Shown one piece after another: positions 49,257 to 61,428 of a stretch of 64,000 nt of DNA (the first letter of the stretch is position 1; each line of letters starts with the position of its first letter). A program made the translations under genes and the position numbers. The notes under the pieces were generated by a model. That model saw only the letters and a program-made list of their open reading frames with translations. It had not been told where the DNA came from and made no database searches. Origin of the DNA: Linderina pennispora (Eukaryota > Kickxellomycota > Kickxellomycetes > Kickxellales > Kickxellaceae); the NCBI RefSeq assembly GCF_002104995.1, contig NW_024468254.1, positions 682,001-746,000 on the forward strand, written 5' to 3'.

Positions 49257-51757
49257 CCCCCTCCCTCTTTCCCACTGCACTTGAGCATGTAGCAATAGTG
49301 GGGGAGGAAGGATAGAGGTATATGCGAGGGAGGGAGGGAGTGCTGCTCTACCGATTGACACAAAGTGGATGCATCATCCTATCGGCTGATGTTCTTGACG
49401 GCCAAATGTCCAGCCAGGATCGACGCTTACCGTGGCAGGCGTGGGCAGCCGGGTATGGCAGTCCCAGCGATAGTGTTTGTTCTTCAAACCAAGTCTTTCT
49501 GCAACACCGAGTGTAATCCCGAGGTATTCAAATCGGGGCATGCCCGTTACTCATTCGCCTGCTGCTTCCTGTTGCTAACAAACAAAACGCGGGGTGGCTA
49601 CACAGCGCCAGCACGGATATTTTCTGTGCGAGTGAATGGCGATTTGCATTAGAAAAACATGCTTCCGTCCGGAAGAGCCAGCGTGTCCGACAGAATGGGG
49701 CACGCTGTCTTTGTCCATGACCAAGGTCTTTTCTGCTTAACTCTCGGGAAAGGTGGCAAGGAGGGGCGGCCAGCACAGCCGCGAATTGCGGATAGGTCCA
49801 CCCATGTACAGTCAATCACTCTCCAATATAAGTTGCATGCTGCGGGTTGTTTTACACGGCGCCGCGTCATGATGGTGTCTTGTCTGAATTAGACGCGTTG
49901 CTTTCGGTATACTAGGCTCTCACACACTTGACTCCCGTTGCCCCAAAACAGCAACGGATGATTGCTATGGCAAGCATATTGGGATCTTCCGCCTGCTTTT
50001 GCTCTGCATCAGAAGGGAAAAGGGGGCGGAGAGGGTCATTCGGCAAGGCCAGGGCAGGAATGTGGGCAAGGTATGCGTCGTGTACCCAGCAGGATCTGCC
50101 AAAGGGGAGTTGTTGACTTTTTCGGATCCACACACCAAGATCGCAGGCTGGCATCGCATGCGCTCCTTGCGGTATCACGTCCGCCATCCGCACCGCGCCT
50201 TTCAGCAAAAAGTCGGCGATCGCAGGGCCCCGCGACACACTTACTCAAACGGACTTGCCGCCTATGGAGTCAAACACTGGTGGCGGCCAATCGGCCAGAG
50301 GAGAGTATCGGCTTGAAACTCAGCACGTATCGGCCGCCGATGCTGTCAGATAAACCACTGTGGTGTCCGGCTTGGCTCTTGGCTCGATGGAAGCTGCTTT
50401 GCGGTCGAAGCATAGGCAGGCCGGTGGAGACTGGTGTTTGGGACAGCGCTCCCGCAGTACAGATCTGCTGGCTGCACCACTTCCGGTCCTGGAAGCCCGT
50501 GCTCAATGTTCGCACTTGAGCGCTATTCTTTATTGTGCAAATTGGAGTCCCTATTTCGAAAACACGTTTGCCCAGGATCCATTGTTTGCATTTTACAAGA
50601 GCCAGGAACTGAGCAAAAAAAGAATAGAACCGCCAATCACAAATTTTAGAGGGCGGTGAATTTTTTTGCAAGGGATGAGAGAGGCAGATGCGGTGGGATC
50701 TGTTCCACATTGCCTCCCTGTGGTTTCCCACTCTCACAATAGTGGCTGTTCGCAGTGCGCGAAATTCCTGCACCTATCGATCTGAGGACCGCAAAGCTAG
50801 CAAGACAAGCGTCTCTTGGACGCTCTGGGCTATGTATAGTATGGTGGGGGACCAGACTGCCGAGGCATTAGCCCGATACATTGTCTCTAAACAATGTCTT
50901 GCGCCAAGACGTTCAAACATGTATGCTTTCACATGCCAAGTCGCCGCTAAAGAAACTCCCGGCACAATGGTCACGGCGACGGGTATTCCAGCAGATGTTT
51001 CTCCATGCCATTTGGTGCAGCACCGAACACACCATTGTTTATCCTTCTGCTGCCCGTTTGCTCGGCATCGACAAGCCGTTTTGGGGGAGACCATGAAGGC
51101 AAGCTGTGTCATCTTGGGAGCACAAGGCATATATTTGCGCTCGGAGTGACAAATTCTTATCGGGTTGGGCACGTATGGATCCGGGGATTTGCCAAACAAA
51201 CATGCTGTGCAATGGCCGAGTTTTCATGTAGCAACTTGCTCCATCAGATGAACAGGTACGCGCCTGAGACTTGAGCCATCCTCGCTGTCGTATTTCGACA
51301 CAAGAAGCGTATATGTATAAGGCCAATTAGACGTATTATCATAAAGTTCCTGAAAACTGTACTTTTATTTTCCAGCGATTGACCAGTTTTGTCGAATTCA
51401 TGATGTCCTGCAAGCTCCAGTACATACAGCAGTCTCGTGTATATGTTTCACGAATAAGCGGCATTCAGAGAACCCAACTCCGTATTCTCCAATTATGTAT
51501 TCACGACTCCGTCTGTCCCTGTTTCTGCCATTGTACAAAGACAAGAGACATGGAACGCTCGCATACACCCTTCATATGCAGCAGACATACACGTGAGCCT
51601 CCTATCTGACTCGGAAACTGCTGAAGCTTGATAGCTTAAAACGCTACAAAGCTGCAATTGCACAAAGCAAGACAATACAGAGCACGAATGGAGAACAAAG
51701 TAGCGATTGGCTTAAATGGTGGGAAAAATATGGCGCATATGGCATCTGGGGGTCCTC

Positions 51758-54472
51758 TCACTTCGCTGAGGCAAAGCTCAGGAACGAGCCCTCGCGGGAC
51801 AGCGTGCCGCGGATCAGCTCGGGCGCCTTCATAGCCGGCATCGCCATGGTGCGATTCGACCGGTCCTCGTTCAGCCACGGCGGACTGATAATGCGGACCA
51901 GATTTGGCAATGCCTCAATCTTCACCGGTCCCAACTCGACAACCTCGCCATCAAGATCCACAATTCCGTGCTCGCCAACAAGCCGGCACCCACCGCTCAT
52001 TTTTTCCACAGCACTGCCATCAACCTCGGGGGATGCGGGGCTTTCCAGCTCGCGCTGCTCCGACTGTGCATGCCGGACCACATCCGCTGTGTCATCGTCA
52101 AAGTCCGGCAGTGGCGTGCGGTCCTCGACTGCCATCTGTGCAATTGCCGTGCTCGAGCGCATGGAAAAGGCAGCAGGTGATGGAACGGCCAGCTTCCGGC
52201 TGCTGTCCTCCTGGTCATGCTGCTTCAAGCCCTGGGCCATCAGCGAGCTATTGCGGCCGCTGGCGGTGTGGTACGCAGCGTAGTTCTGGCTGCGGACACG
52301 GGCCGGGACGGTGACCTGCGAGCCGCCGGACTTTTTGCTGCGGTAGCTGAACGATGAGCGGATCGAGTCGAACCGGGGGGACAGGGACTTGGACCGGATG
52401 CTGCCGGTGGCTGTGTCTGGGTGCTGCACGGCATGGTGGGTCTCAGGGCTCTTGCTGGTGGTGCGCAGGCCGTTGGGCTCCAGTATGAAGGCACGCACCT
52501 TTACGTGCTCAATTCCCTCGCCCTTGTTCAGATAGTCTTCCTTGGCCGAGTTTGCCATGTACGGAATCAGTTGCCACTTGCTAGCAGCACCCGAATACAC
52601 CAGGTCAATCATACCGTCGGCGATGCGCGCGTGTTTGGACGCCAGGAAGTTGGGCGCTAGCCATGGCACATTCGTGGCAATCACCTGTACAAACGGCCCC
52701 TCAACGGTCTTCCAGCGCGGCGGCAGTGTGCCGTCTTGGACCGGCAGCTGGATTCCGCCTGTCAGCGTCGGGCGCAGTGTCACTGCAGGCTGTACCTGTG
52801 GTGACAGCGGCTTCGGGAGTTGCTTTGGCGAATTGCGAATCAGCGGGGACGAAAAGCTGGGTGGCGGCAGCCCCCACGCATCATCTGTTCCGTGGTTGTT
52901 ACGCTCAGCCAAAATATTGGCCATCGATGATGCCGCACTGGTGCCCGCAGTGTAGTTTCCGCTCGATGCAGCCATTGCGGGGCCCTCGTCGTTTTCGTAT
53001 GCAGGCAGGTAGTGTAGGCGGCCGCCGTAGTACCGCAGGTTCATCAGCCGGATGGTGCCGTACAGGTCGAGTCGCGCAGCACCTGCCCACCGCATGCGCT
53101 CCGACTCAATATCAATGTCGGCTGTCAGCCCCCACGTCATTGACAAAAAGCAGTATTCGGTGCGACCGCTGCCCAGCGTCGCACTCATGATGTCCAATGG
53201 TCGCACCTCCGCCTTGACTACGGCCACTGCAGCCTGCTCGGGCCAGATGCAGTCGAGGGACTTGGCCAGTCCATTTCCAGTGCCTGCAGGAATCACGGCC
53301 AGCGGCAGCGACTGGTACTTTGGCCAGTCAGCGCGCTGCAGGAACCCGTTGAGGATCTCGTGCAAGAGACCGTCGCCACTGACCGATACAATGGAGCTAT
53401 AGGACGACAAATCCTCGTTCTTTAGGAGATCCGTCGCATAGTTTGCTGACTCTGTCAGCTTCAGCGTGTAGGGCGTACCGCCGATTTCAAAGATAGGCTT
53501 GACAATGGTCTCAAAGATTTTGATCGCCTTCCGCTTGCCCGACACGGGGTTCAGCAGTACCAGAACGTTGACGTTGCGATCTAGAACGATAATGCGGGCC
53601 ATCAGTGACTGCTTTTTTGTGGGAAGAAAAACTCTCCGGCATGCTGGCTTTGGTCAATCGCATGAGGTCGGCAGACAGTTTGCTGAGAATAGCTCGCCAA
53701 AACAACAGCAGCAGCAACGGTGCCCTGCATGGCGCCCACAATGGCCAAGCTCGTACTGCCGCCGTTGGTCAAGCACTGCTCGCCCCCACCCAGCAGAGGC
53801 AGTAAGAGAAGTGACTAGTTTACTTACCGTTGATGTTGGGATGGATTGCGCAGCGCAGTAGGCTGACCCAGGTGGCGCTTTCCTCCTCGCTCTCGACCAT
53901 GAATGTCCACGTATCGCACAGCGGCCGCTTGCCCTTCTCGCGGGCCATGATTGTGTACACAGTGAAATGCGTCGACGACTCAATCTTCAGGTTCGTCTCC
54001 GATGCTGATTCGAACGACTTGAACTTGAACTTGTTGGTCGGCGACAGCGTGGCACCAAACATCACGTCCGTTGAAATCGTCAGCATGTTTGATGACCGGT
54101 CTACGGGTACAGGCCGAGATGTTAGAACTGTGGTTCAGCAGAGCATAATTGGGCTGTGCTTATCGTAGACAATCCCCGGTTTGTTTGTGTTTCCGCAACC
54201 TGTATGCGTGGTGCATTGTAGAGCGCGGTAGATCGGTATTGCTTTGCCGTCACATGAAACCGATGCACTAGAGCGTAGGTTCTATTGCCCAGAAATGATT
54301 AGGTACACTTACTTGACGTCTCCTTCCACACTGCCCGGTCGCGGTACAGCGACAGTATGCCGCTGAGCAGCCCCTGCGACGAGTACAGGCTCGCCTGGCC
54401 TTTCATGAGCAGCACACTGTCATCAAAACCCGTTCCGTCAATGGCATCGATCATATCTGGCGCACCGGGCAT
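51758..54472 (-). CDS. Sphingoid long-chain-base kinase (sphingosine kinase) with N-terminal PH-like region, three exons
   Basis: Phosphorylates sphingoid bases to their 1-phosphates. My exon model is 54472-54313, 54100-53828 and 53580-51758. Both introns (212 and 247 bp) have GTAAGT donors and TAG acceptors and keep phase, giving 751 residues. The first two exons encode a PH-like membrane-targeting region ending in DTWTFMVESEEESATWVSLLRCAI. The catalytic DAGK fold follows, starting RNVNVLVLLNPVSGKRKA, with the nucleotide loop VSVSGDGLLHEILNG, PAGTGNGLAKSL and the substrate segment FLSMTWGLTADIDIESERMRW, as in LCB4/LCB5 and animal SPHK. A long Ser-rich insert (about 360-600) separates the last catalytic block, and WVRIISPPWL-type sequence closes the fold. 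Without the splice model the protein would lack its N-terminal fifth. Confidence 0.9.
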
Positions 54473-54939
54473 TATTAGTATAAAGTGGGAACAGGGGACT
54501 AGGTATTTTCTACAAGAAAAATAGGGATATTAAGGAACTAGGAAAAATATTAAGATATCGAGCGAGCGAGCGAGCAAGAGAGGAAAAGACGGAGACGGAG
54601 ACAAAACGAGCAAGAAGCCAGACGCAAATGCTCGCCTCTCCCCAAATTGCTTGGCTTGGGCTGGGGAAGCAATTAATTAGCCCACCTCGTAGATCCGCTC
54701 CTCGGCCGAGCAGGCCTAGACGCCGCTATTCTGGCAGCGAACAAGTTTTGAAAATATAAACAATTTCGATGGCAGTAGCCTGCGTTTGGTCGTTGAGAGG
54801 GAACAGGGGTTGGGGAAGACAAGGCGGAGAGAGATGGCTAAGGAACTGGGCCTGTTCGTTGGTCCACGCAGCCATGCGGGTTTTGTGCCAGACCGAGGTG
54901 TGTAACCGCAGGGGTGCCGCTTGCCAAGGAACAGCGGTG
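54473..54939. other. Intergenic region upstream of the long-chain-base kinase
   Basis: 467 bp, including simple repeats (GAGC units near 54560-54575 and GACGGA units near 54588-54601). It should hold the kinase promoter and the 3' end of the DCAF4-like gene. No gene is supported. Confidence 0.45.
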
Positions 54940-56373
54940 TCACGCTGGCCGGTGCGAAAAAACGAACACGTTGTCGCCCTGGGCCGCAAATGTGGTCGGC
55001 ACAGACCACTGGGAAAACCCTACATGGATTGCTGTGCAGGGACCGCCAGCAGCAGGCAGTGAAAACGAACACAGCGGCTCGGCGCCTGGCAGCCGCCATA
55101 GCTGGACTATGTTGTCCACACTGGCGGCCGCAATGACATCGTTGTGTGCCCATAGGCCCAGCCCCACCGCTGCACGCGTTTGGCACGATATGGTACCCAC
55201 ATTCTGCACAGTGGGCCGCTGGTGCACGGCCAGCACCGACTGGCGCTGCTGGCTGTACATCATGCTCTCGTCCCATGCCTTTGGCATCCGGATATCCCAG
55301 AGCCGGACCGCGTTGTCGGTGCCAGCAGTTACCAGCAGATCCTGACAGAAGCTGACTGCATAGACGCACGATGCGTGCCGAACGTCGTCTGAGGAGAGCA
55401 GTCCACGCGTGCGGCTCTGCTTCTTGGCGTTAAGCCGTAGGTCGAAAAGCCGGATCCGCCCATCGCGCCCGCCGCACGCAAACAGAGACTTGTTATCAAG
55501 AAAACATGTGCTTAGGATATCCGAGCCTGTGGTGGCATCGAAGATATCGTGAATCCGCGTGCTGGAGACCGTGCTGACGACTGCCTTTTCGGTGAGACCA
55601 ACGGCTACACGATTAGAGGCTGCGTCGGTGAGCCTGCTTGCACAAAACACAGAGGCATCGGGGTACGTGTGCGAGAGGGGAAGGTGCTCGGCAGCGTCTG
55701 CAGTGTTGGTGTTGTAGACGGTGAGCCCGCCAGCCGAGTTCGAGTTTCCCATGGCTGCGAGCAGCAACGCGCTGGGCCGCAGCTCCTGGATACTGGTGAC
55801 TGGACCATTGAGCACCATGTCTCTAAAGGCGCTGTCCACCTCGCCTTCTGCTGTCAGCCCCATGGGTGTCACTGCACCGTTGCGCCTGCCCACATACAGT
55901 ATCGTACTGCCATTCGGCACCGTTGACGCAAACAGAGCGGTGATCGGAGACCGCTGGTTGTGGTGTCTGACCTGCCGGGTTGCCTGCATGCCTGCGAACC
56001 GCAGCCAGCAGTTGGCAGCTGTTGCTGGCACCGCTAACGCTGCTCGGTGCCGTAGTATAGCGGGTCGTGACCACTGCGACATACTGCTATGCCGCTTCTT
56101 TTCTTGCTGTTGCTTTCGGGCGATACGCTCCACCCGCTGTTTTTCACGCTGCTCAGCACGTTGCTCAACTGCATTTGCTGCTCTGCTAGTGATAGGAAAG
56201 TACCGCTTCTTCTCTGCGTCGTACACAAACCCCGGAATCGCCCGTGGCGGTGCTGGTGTTGCTGCGGCTGATAGCGGTGGTGGTGGTGATGATGATGATG
56301 ACGAAGCCACGGGCCCGCCTGTCTGGTTGCCTGTTTGCTGTCGGCGCCGTCTTTTCCGTGATGCGTTGGGCAT
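54940..56373 (-). CDS. DCAF4-like WD40 protein (CUL4-DDB1 substrate receptor)
   Basis: 477 residues. The N-terminus is basic and low-complexity (RKRRRRQQ, then Ser and Pro runs). It is followed by IPGFVYDAEKKRYFPI (about 46-61), the short motif shared by DCAF4 proteins, and a Lys/Arg/Gln-rich helix. A WD40 propeller covers about 110-470, with clear repeats such as FACGGRDGRIRLFDLRL and LVTAGTDNAVRLWDIRM. DCAF4 proteins recruit targets to CUL4-DDB1 ubiquitin ligase; that role is inferred from the family. Start at the ATG at 56373, because a long upstream extension to 56691 runs into the divergent promoter. Head-to-head with HEM25. Confidence 0.75.
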   Translation of the reverse strand: MPNASRKRRRRQQTGNQTGGPVASSSSSSPPPPLSAAATPAPPRAIPGFVYDAEKKRYFPITSRAANAVEQRAEQREKQRVERIARKQQQEKKRHSSMSQWSRPAILRHRAALAVPATAANCWLRFAGMQATRQVRHHNQRSPITALFASTVPNGSTILYVGRRNGAVTPMGLTAEGEVDSAFRDMVLNGPVTSIQELRPSALLLAAMGNSNSAGGLTVYNTNTADAAEHLPLSHTYPDASVFCASRLTDAASNRVAVGLTEKAVVSTVSSTRIHDIFDATTGSDILSTCFLDNKSLFACGGRDGRIRLFDLRLNAKKQSRTRGLLSSDDVRHASCVYAVSFCQDLLVTAGTDNAVRLWDIRMPKAWDESMMYSQQRQSVLAVHQRPTVQNVGTISCQTRAAVGLGLWAHNDVIAAASVDNIVQLWRLPGAEPLCSFSLPAAGGPCTAIHVGFSQWSVPTTFAAQGDNVFVFSHRPA

Positions 56374-56904
56374 GGGCTTCCTCGTGATGTGTGCAAATGG
56401 TGATATGCGTAAGATGCACCTCGCTTCAGGCAGCGTGCGCTGATTTGTTTGCCCATCAGAGCTGGCGGGTACACGAGTGCTTGTGGGTAATTTGCTGACA
56501 GGCAGCACTGCATTGCCGCTGTAGATGCAGCGGGTCTGTATGCGCCATGGGCTGTGGGCGGGGATGTGGTTGTTTTCTCTCCGTGAGCTACAGGCGTTGT
56601 TGCAACTTGATGGACCCACCTGTCTGATCTCGCCAGATGTGTGGAGTTTTTTATCTTCAAAATTTTTTTCCCGCGCTGCAGACAAAAGCATGGTGCTGAT
56701 GAAAGATTCGATGCTGTGTTCTCTCTCCTCTCCACTCTGCCAGACACCCCACCCACAAAACTATATTTTCCCTGCTTGCTCCACCGACCGACCAATTTGC
56801 CCCTCCTCATTCCAGCCTTTCCTATACAAATTTATACCAACCTCTATAAAAGAGACGCGCTCTATCTTCACCCACGCACACATACCACCAGAGAAGCAAA
56901 GACG
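56374..56904. promoter_or_regulatory. Divergent promoter between DCAF4-like and HEM25
   Basis: 531 bp between two divergent starts. The HEM25 side is CT-rich with a TATAAAAG element at 56846-56853, about 55 bp before its ATG. No other gene is seen. Confidence 0.5.
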
Positions 56905-58303
56905 ATGGACGACGGCAAGAAGAGCGGATCGTTTGTGCACCTGGGCGCGGGAGCGCTCTCGGGCGTCACATCATGCGTCCTACTCCAGCCGTTTGACCTG
57001 CTAAAGACACGAATGCAGCAGAGCTACACACAGCAGGCCATGGTTCTCCGACAAAGGTAAGGGCTGGAAATGAATCAAATTTTGCGCAGTAGCCCTATTC
57101 TTTCTCGAGAGCCTTGCAAATGCACCAGAGTGATGGCGGTGGCGACATAGAGCAAGCGTAACGGCATGCATATCATTTCGCCTTCTGAGATATATTACCG
57201 ACCATTGGCAGATGGGCAAGTTGGCGGGGGTGGTTGTTGTTCGTAGCCTACTGCGTGTTGCCGTGAACTATAAGCGATATGCAGGAATTTGTTTGACGCA
57301 TGGCTCATGCAGCGTAACTCCTCATCACCATCATGGGCACAGGTATTGCTGACCACGTGTGCTGATATGTACTGTCTTGGGTGTAGCTCGATTTTGAAAT
57401 CAGCGCAGGCTGTTGTAGCGCAAGACGGCGTGCGCGGGCTGTGGCGCGGCACCATCCCGACACTCATTAGGTAAGCATAGTTCTTGGATCCCTGGATTTT
57501 CTGATGCTAAGCATCGAGTCTGGATAACACCTGCAGTAACCACCCCACATTTTGTCACCCCCAGACAAACCCCCGCCCACTGATCCATGGCCTAATCCGC
57601 AAATATCCTTAGAAACGCACCTGGAACCTCGCTCTACTTTTACTTTCTGAATCACACACGGAATGCATGCATGGCGCTCGAACGACGCGTGCACCACGAT
57701 CCGACACGCACCAAGCTCAGTCCTTCGAGCAACATGCTGGTCGGCGCCTCATCGCGGGCCTTTGCTGGATTCCTGCTGATGCCCGGGACGGTGCTCAAGG
57801 TGCGGTATGAGAGCAATCTGTACAAGTACCACGGCATACTGGACGCTTTGCGTGATATGTGGCGCACGCAGGGTTTGCGCGGGTTTTTTGTGGGAGCAGT
57901 GCCAACGGCCATCCGAGATGCACCGTACGCCGGACTCTACATGCTTTTGTACGAGGCTACAAAGCAGCGCGAGCGCGCATGGGCGGCCAAGCAGAATATC
58001 AAGTTGGCCGAGACCACGGTCACCATGGGTGCGGGTGTCATTAGTGGACTGACAGCATCGTACATAACCCAGCCGTTTGATCTGGTGAAGACCCGGATGC
58101 AGGTGCGTCCGAGCGAGTACACGAGCGTGATGCAGGCGTTTGTGAAGATTGCACGAGAGGAGTCGTTTTTGGGATTCTTCAGGGGCATCTCGCTGCGTGT
58201 TCTGAGGAAGGGCATCCAGGCGTCGCTGGTATTTACGTTGTATGAGTGGGTGCTGAGAAATAACGCAAAGAGTACAGCCAGTAAGACTGAAATGAAGGCG
58301 TAG
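56905..58303 (+). CDS. HEM25: Mitochondrial glycine carrier (SLC25A38/HEM25), three exons
   Basis: Imports glycine into the mitochondrial matrix for 5-aminolevulinate synthesis, the first step of heme production. Exons 56905-57056, 57387-57470 and 57613-58303 join in phase (GTAAG donors, TAG acceptors) to 308 residues. Three carrier repeats are seen with signatures [10 protein letters not shown], the diverged [12 protein letters not shown], and [10 protein letters not shown]. The second repeat's KVRYES and [30 protein letters not shown], and [13 protein letters not shown] are the SLC25A38-specific features that separate it from other carriers. The first intron (330 bp) falls in the first repeat's loop. 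Divergently transcribed from the DCAF4-like gene. Confidence 0.9.
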
Positions 58304-60189
58304 CCAGAGCGTGCGCTTTTCGTGATGTGTAATTTTCTACCTGTCTTCTCCAGTTATCACTTATAGATATCACTTTTCACACTGAGAAGTTCTTAGACGT
58401 CACAGAAGCCATACTGAAACGACCAGCTGCACTCAGCTATTTTTCTTGGGTATCCAGAAACGGCTCGCTGCTGATGTTCTCAAGTTGAAGACAACTGTGA
58501 TTATTAATACCTGCTTTGCCCAGCCAGCATCTGAATCACAGACATTTGGAAAGCTGTACCGATGCTCTTTTGCACCTTGCGTTTTCCTCTTTCTACAAGA
58601 AACACAAGTTTCTTGTAATCGTCGTCGCTGGTCAAAAATACGCTTCTTTCATCTTATTTCTTTCTCGTTTGCGGTGCTTGCGTGAGTGGGTTTAATGAGC
58701 AGTGCTTGGCTTTGGCTGACCGCTATTGACTCTCTACAACACAAGTCGAAGGGGTTGGGGGAGCTCTACTACAATAACTAGCTAGGAGATACTGGGTAAT
58801 GTGCCGACACACTACCTTCTATAAAAAGACAGAGGGTATCCTCCACATTTCATTTTCCATACCAACACAATTCAATTCATTCTGCATTCACACCCTTATG
58901 TGCACTTGAAACAACAGGTATTGTCATAGTGGTGTCCCAAAATAAAATAAAAAATAGTCACAGATATAAAGTCACCTCACCAGCCATCGATTGGATTGGT
59001 TCTCTTAGTTCTTTGCACTTCTTGTACATCATCAACAATTTAGATGATATATAGAAAGATTTTATTCCGCACAGCACAGCAACAACGATGACATTAGCCA
59101 TCGTTGGGCACTTATGCACGGCCATGGAAGAGCCCAGCATACATATGGCCCATATATAGAACATTGGGTGGGGCAGCAATCCCCAAGCACCAGTAATCAT
59201 TAGAGCATCGGCTTATCGGCCAACTCAGAGGCTCGATTCAGAGCTTCAAGCCCAGATGTCGCAGACACACGACAATACAGAACCTGCAATGACAAATATC
59301 TACCCCAACAACCAGGACTGTGGGCAAAGGTGTAGATTGGGAATTACAATTTTATTCCGTTTTTCGTGCGGAATTCTGGCGCCAACATATCCGCTTAATC
59401 TCTGGCCAAGAGCTGTGGATTTTATGAAGGAAACGGTATCCTAGCTGGCTGGATTCCTCAACATCGCCGCAAACATTGCGGATTTGCTAGACATATGAGC
59501 ACCTCAAGGTAAATAGTCTTGAGCGAGGAGCATAGCAACTTTGCCAGTCTTGAGAGCTGAGAGTAGATGGGTGCATCCTCCACATAACCAGGCAATAAAC
59601 AGAGAATGGTTCTATCACAAACCTTTGTCTCTCAATATCAACTATGGTCCATTCGACCAGCGTCATCTCCACAATGGGGTGTGGTTTAGTAATAAACATG
59701 ACGTGATCACCACTTCCCAACATTGAGCAATTGTCCTGACGTGGCGATCACAGCTGACAAATTAGCTCTGTGAATTTCATCAATTGCTTCTATGTAATGG
59801 AGTATCTACATGCGATTAACAGAAGGTGCCAACCTGCGTTCTCTTGTTGATGTGAATTTACCCCATTGCTGAGAGTCGCGGAAATGAGTGGTGTAGCATA
59901 CTGGCTACTTTTGCTACCGTTGTAGTCGTGATTCCCATTTTTTGTTGCACTGCAGTTCCGTGGCTCACCAGATTGTGTCCTAGCCGAGTGACCACAGTAC
60001 ATCGTGCTTTTGTCACTCTGTACATATCACCTTAGGCAGTGGGATTACTAATGATACCCAACGTTATTACCTATAAAAGCATCATCTACTCCGACCTACC
60101 ACCATCGCAACGTCATTATCAACACTGCAACGTACATTCTCTGTATTTTCTATAATCTGAACTACTCTATCACGCAGCTCTTTCAAACA
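58304..60189. promoter_or_regulatory. Gene-poor region with Old Yellow Enzyme promoter
   Basis: 1.9 kb. A TATAAAA at 60072-60078 lies about 115 bp before the Old Yellow Enzyme start and is the likely core promoter. A second, isolated TATA (CTATAAAAAG, 58818-58827) is followed by a CA-rich leader-like sequence and an ATG opening a three-codon frame, so it may be a relic promoter. A short hydrophobic frame at 58958-59200 (minus) is not supported as a gene. Confidence 0.45.
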
Positions 60190-61428
60190 ATGCCTGCCCC
60201 GACTGCCACCACTGCCACCACATACATGCTCACCCAGGATCCGTCGCCTGGAACTCCTATTGAGCCTACTTCTTCGGAGATCAAGCAGGGGTTTGCTACT
60301 TCAGAAACGAGCCCAAACCCGCTGCCAAAGCTCTTCCAGCCATTGAAAATCCGCAGCACCACGTTCAAGAACCGCCTGTGGGTCAGCCCCATGTGCATGT
60401 ATTCTGCAGAGGATGGGTTCATCAACGACTTCCATCTGGCGCGCTACGGCCAGTTTGCCATGCACGGCGCGGGTGCCGTTCTCATTGAGGCTACAGGAGT
60501 TCTGCCCGAGGGCCGCCTCACTCCCAAATGCCTCGGTGTCTGGAAGGACGAGCATATCACCGGCCTCAGGCGTATTGTCGACTACGAGCACTACTTTGGT
60601 GCTGCAGTAAGAATCCAGCTAGCGCACGCTGGCCGCAAGGCCAGCACCATTCCACTCAGCCAGTATGGCAAGCGTCCGAGTTTCCGCGCCTCAGTCGACG
60701 AGGGTGGCTGGCCCGAGGACGTCTACGGTCCATCTGCACTTGCCTACGATGATAACCATTGGGAGCCGAAAGAGATGACGCTTGGGCAGATCGAAACTGT
60801 CCAGCAGGCGTTCGCTGATGCTGCTGTGCGCGCTGACAAGGCCGGATTCGATTTTATCGAGATTCACAGTGCTCACGGCTGCCTGATCAGCTCCTTTAAC
60901 TCGCCGCTGTCCAACCACCGCACCGACAAGTACGGTGGCTCGTTCGAGAACCGCACCCGGTTTGCAGTTGAGACTGTCCAGCGCGTGCGCAATGTGTGGC
61001 TTGCTGAGAAGCCCCTGTTTATACGGTTCTCCACCACTGAGTGGGTTGAGGGTGGCTGGACTACACAGGACAGCATTAAGCTAGCTGAGATCCTGTACCA
61101 GGAGGGCGTTGACCTTGTTGACTGCTCGTCAGCTGGCAATGATACGCGCCAAAAGATTCCTGTCGGTCGTGGATACCAGGTGCCTCTTGCGACTGAGGTC
61201 AAGAATGGTGCTCCTGGCGTTCTTGTCGGTGCTGTAGGTATCATCACTGACGGGGAGCAGGCCAACGACATCCTGGAGCAGGACAAGGCTGATGCTATTT
61301 TTGCAGGCCACGAATTCCTCCGTGACCCGACATTTGCGCTGAAGGCTGCCCAGAGGCTGGGTGTGTTTGTCAAGTGGAACGATCAGTACGAGCGTGGACG
61401 CCCTAAAACTCGCCACTCATTTATTTAA
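60190..61428 (+). CDS. Old Yellow Enzyme, class III (YqjM/NamA-like) ene-reductase
   Basis: FMN-dependent NADPH oxidoreductase that reduces activated C=C bonds and helps detoxify electrophiles. The 412-residue TIM barrel starts after a Thr/Pro-rich leader of about 45 residues. LFQPLKIRSTTFKNRLWVSPMCMYS opens the fold, and its Cys69 matches the redox-tuning Cys of the YqjM subclass. The paired His of the active site lie in HSAHG (His226 and His229), followed by FNSPLSNHRTDKYGGSFENR. VGAVGIITDGEQAND and GHEFLRDP build the FMN phosphate site. The class III residues rather than the Thr-type of yeast OYE1 suggest a bacterial-type subfamily known from fungi. Intronless; stand-alone. Confidence 0.93.
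   Translation: MPAPTATTATTYMLTQDPSPGTPIEPTSSEIKQGFATSETSPNPLPKLFQPLKIRSTTFKNRLWVSPMCMYSAEDGFINDFHLARYGQFAMHGAGAVLIEATGVLPEGRLTPKCLGVWKDEHITGLRRIVDYEHYFGAAVRIQLAHAGRKASTIPLSQYGKRPSFRASVDEGGWPEDVYGPSALAYDDNHWEPKEMTLGQIETVQQAFADAAVRADKAGFDFIEIHSAHGCLISSFNSPLSNHRTDKYGGSFENRTRFAVETVQRVRNVWLAEKPLFIRFSTTEWVEGGWTTQDSIKLAEILYQEGVDLVDCSSAGNDTRQKIPVGRGYQVPLATEVKNGAPGVLVGAVGIITDGEQANDILEQDKADAIFAGHEFLRDPTFALKAAQRLGVFVKWNDQYERGRPKTRHSFI

Larger units (their letters stand above)
46425..51757. other. Large gene-poor region (5.3 kb)
   Basis: The first about 500 bp hold the double HMG-box gene's promoter. Beyond 46950 I see no gene I can support. Two short tandem arrays occur: a 20-bp unit twice at 48931-48970 and a 12-bp unit (ACTGATTTTAG core) three times at 49221-49256. 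From about 49960 to 51270 several overlapping medium-length frames occur in more than one reading frame, as in a decayed element or unspliced gene, but no domain is recognisable. Confidence 0.4.

Noticed and set aside
53603-53741. Kinase start at the in-frame MARIIVL or in the upstream overlapping frame
   Set aside because: Splice phase and homology join the RNVNVLVLLNP segment directly to the upstream PH-like exon through a TAG acceptor at 53581; the MARIIVL codons lie in the intron.
58958-59200. 80-codon hydrophobic minus-strand frame
   Set aside because: No promoter, no family and AT-rich random-like composition; too little to call a gene.
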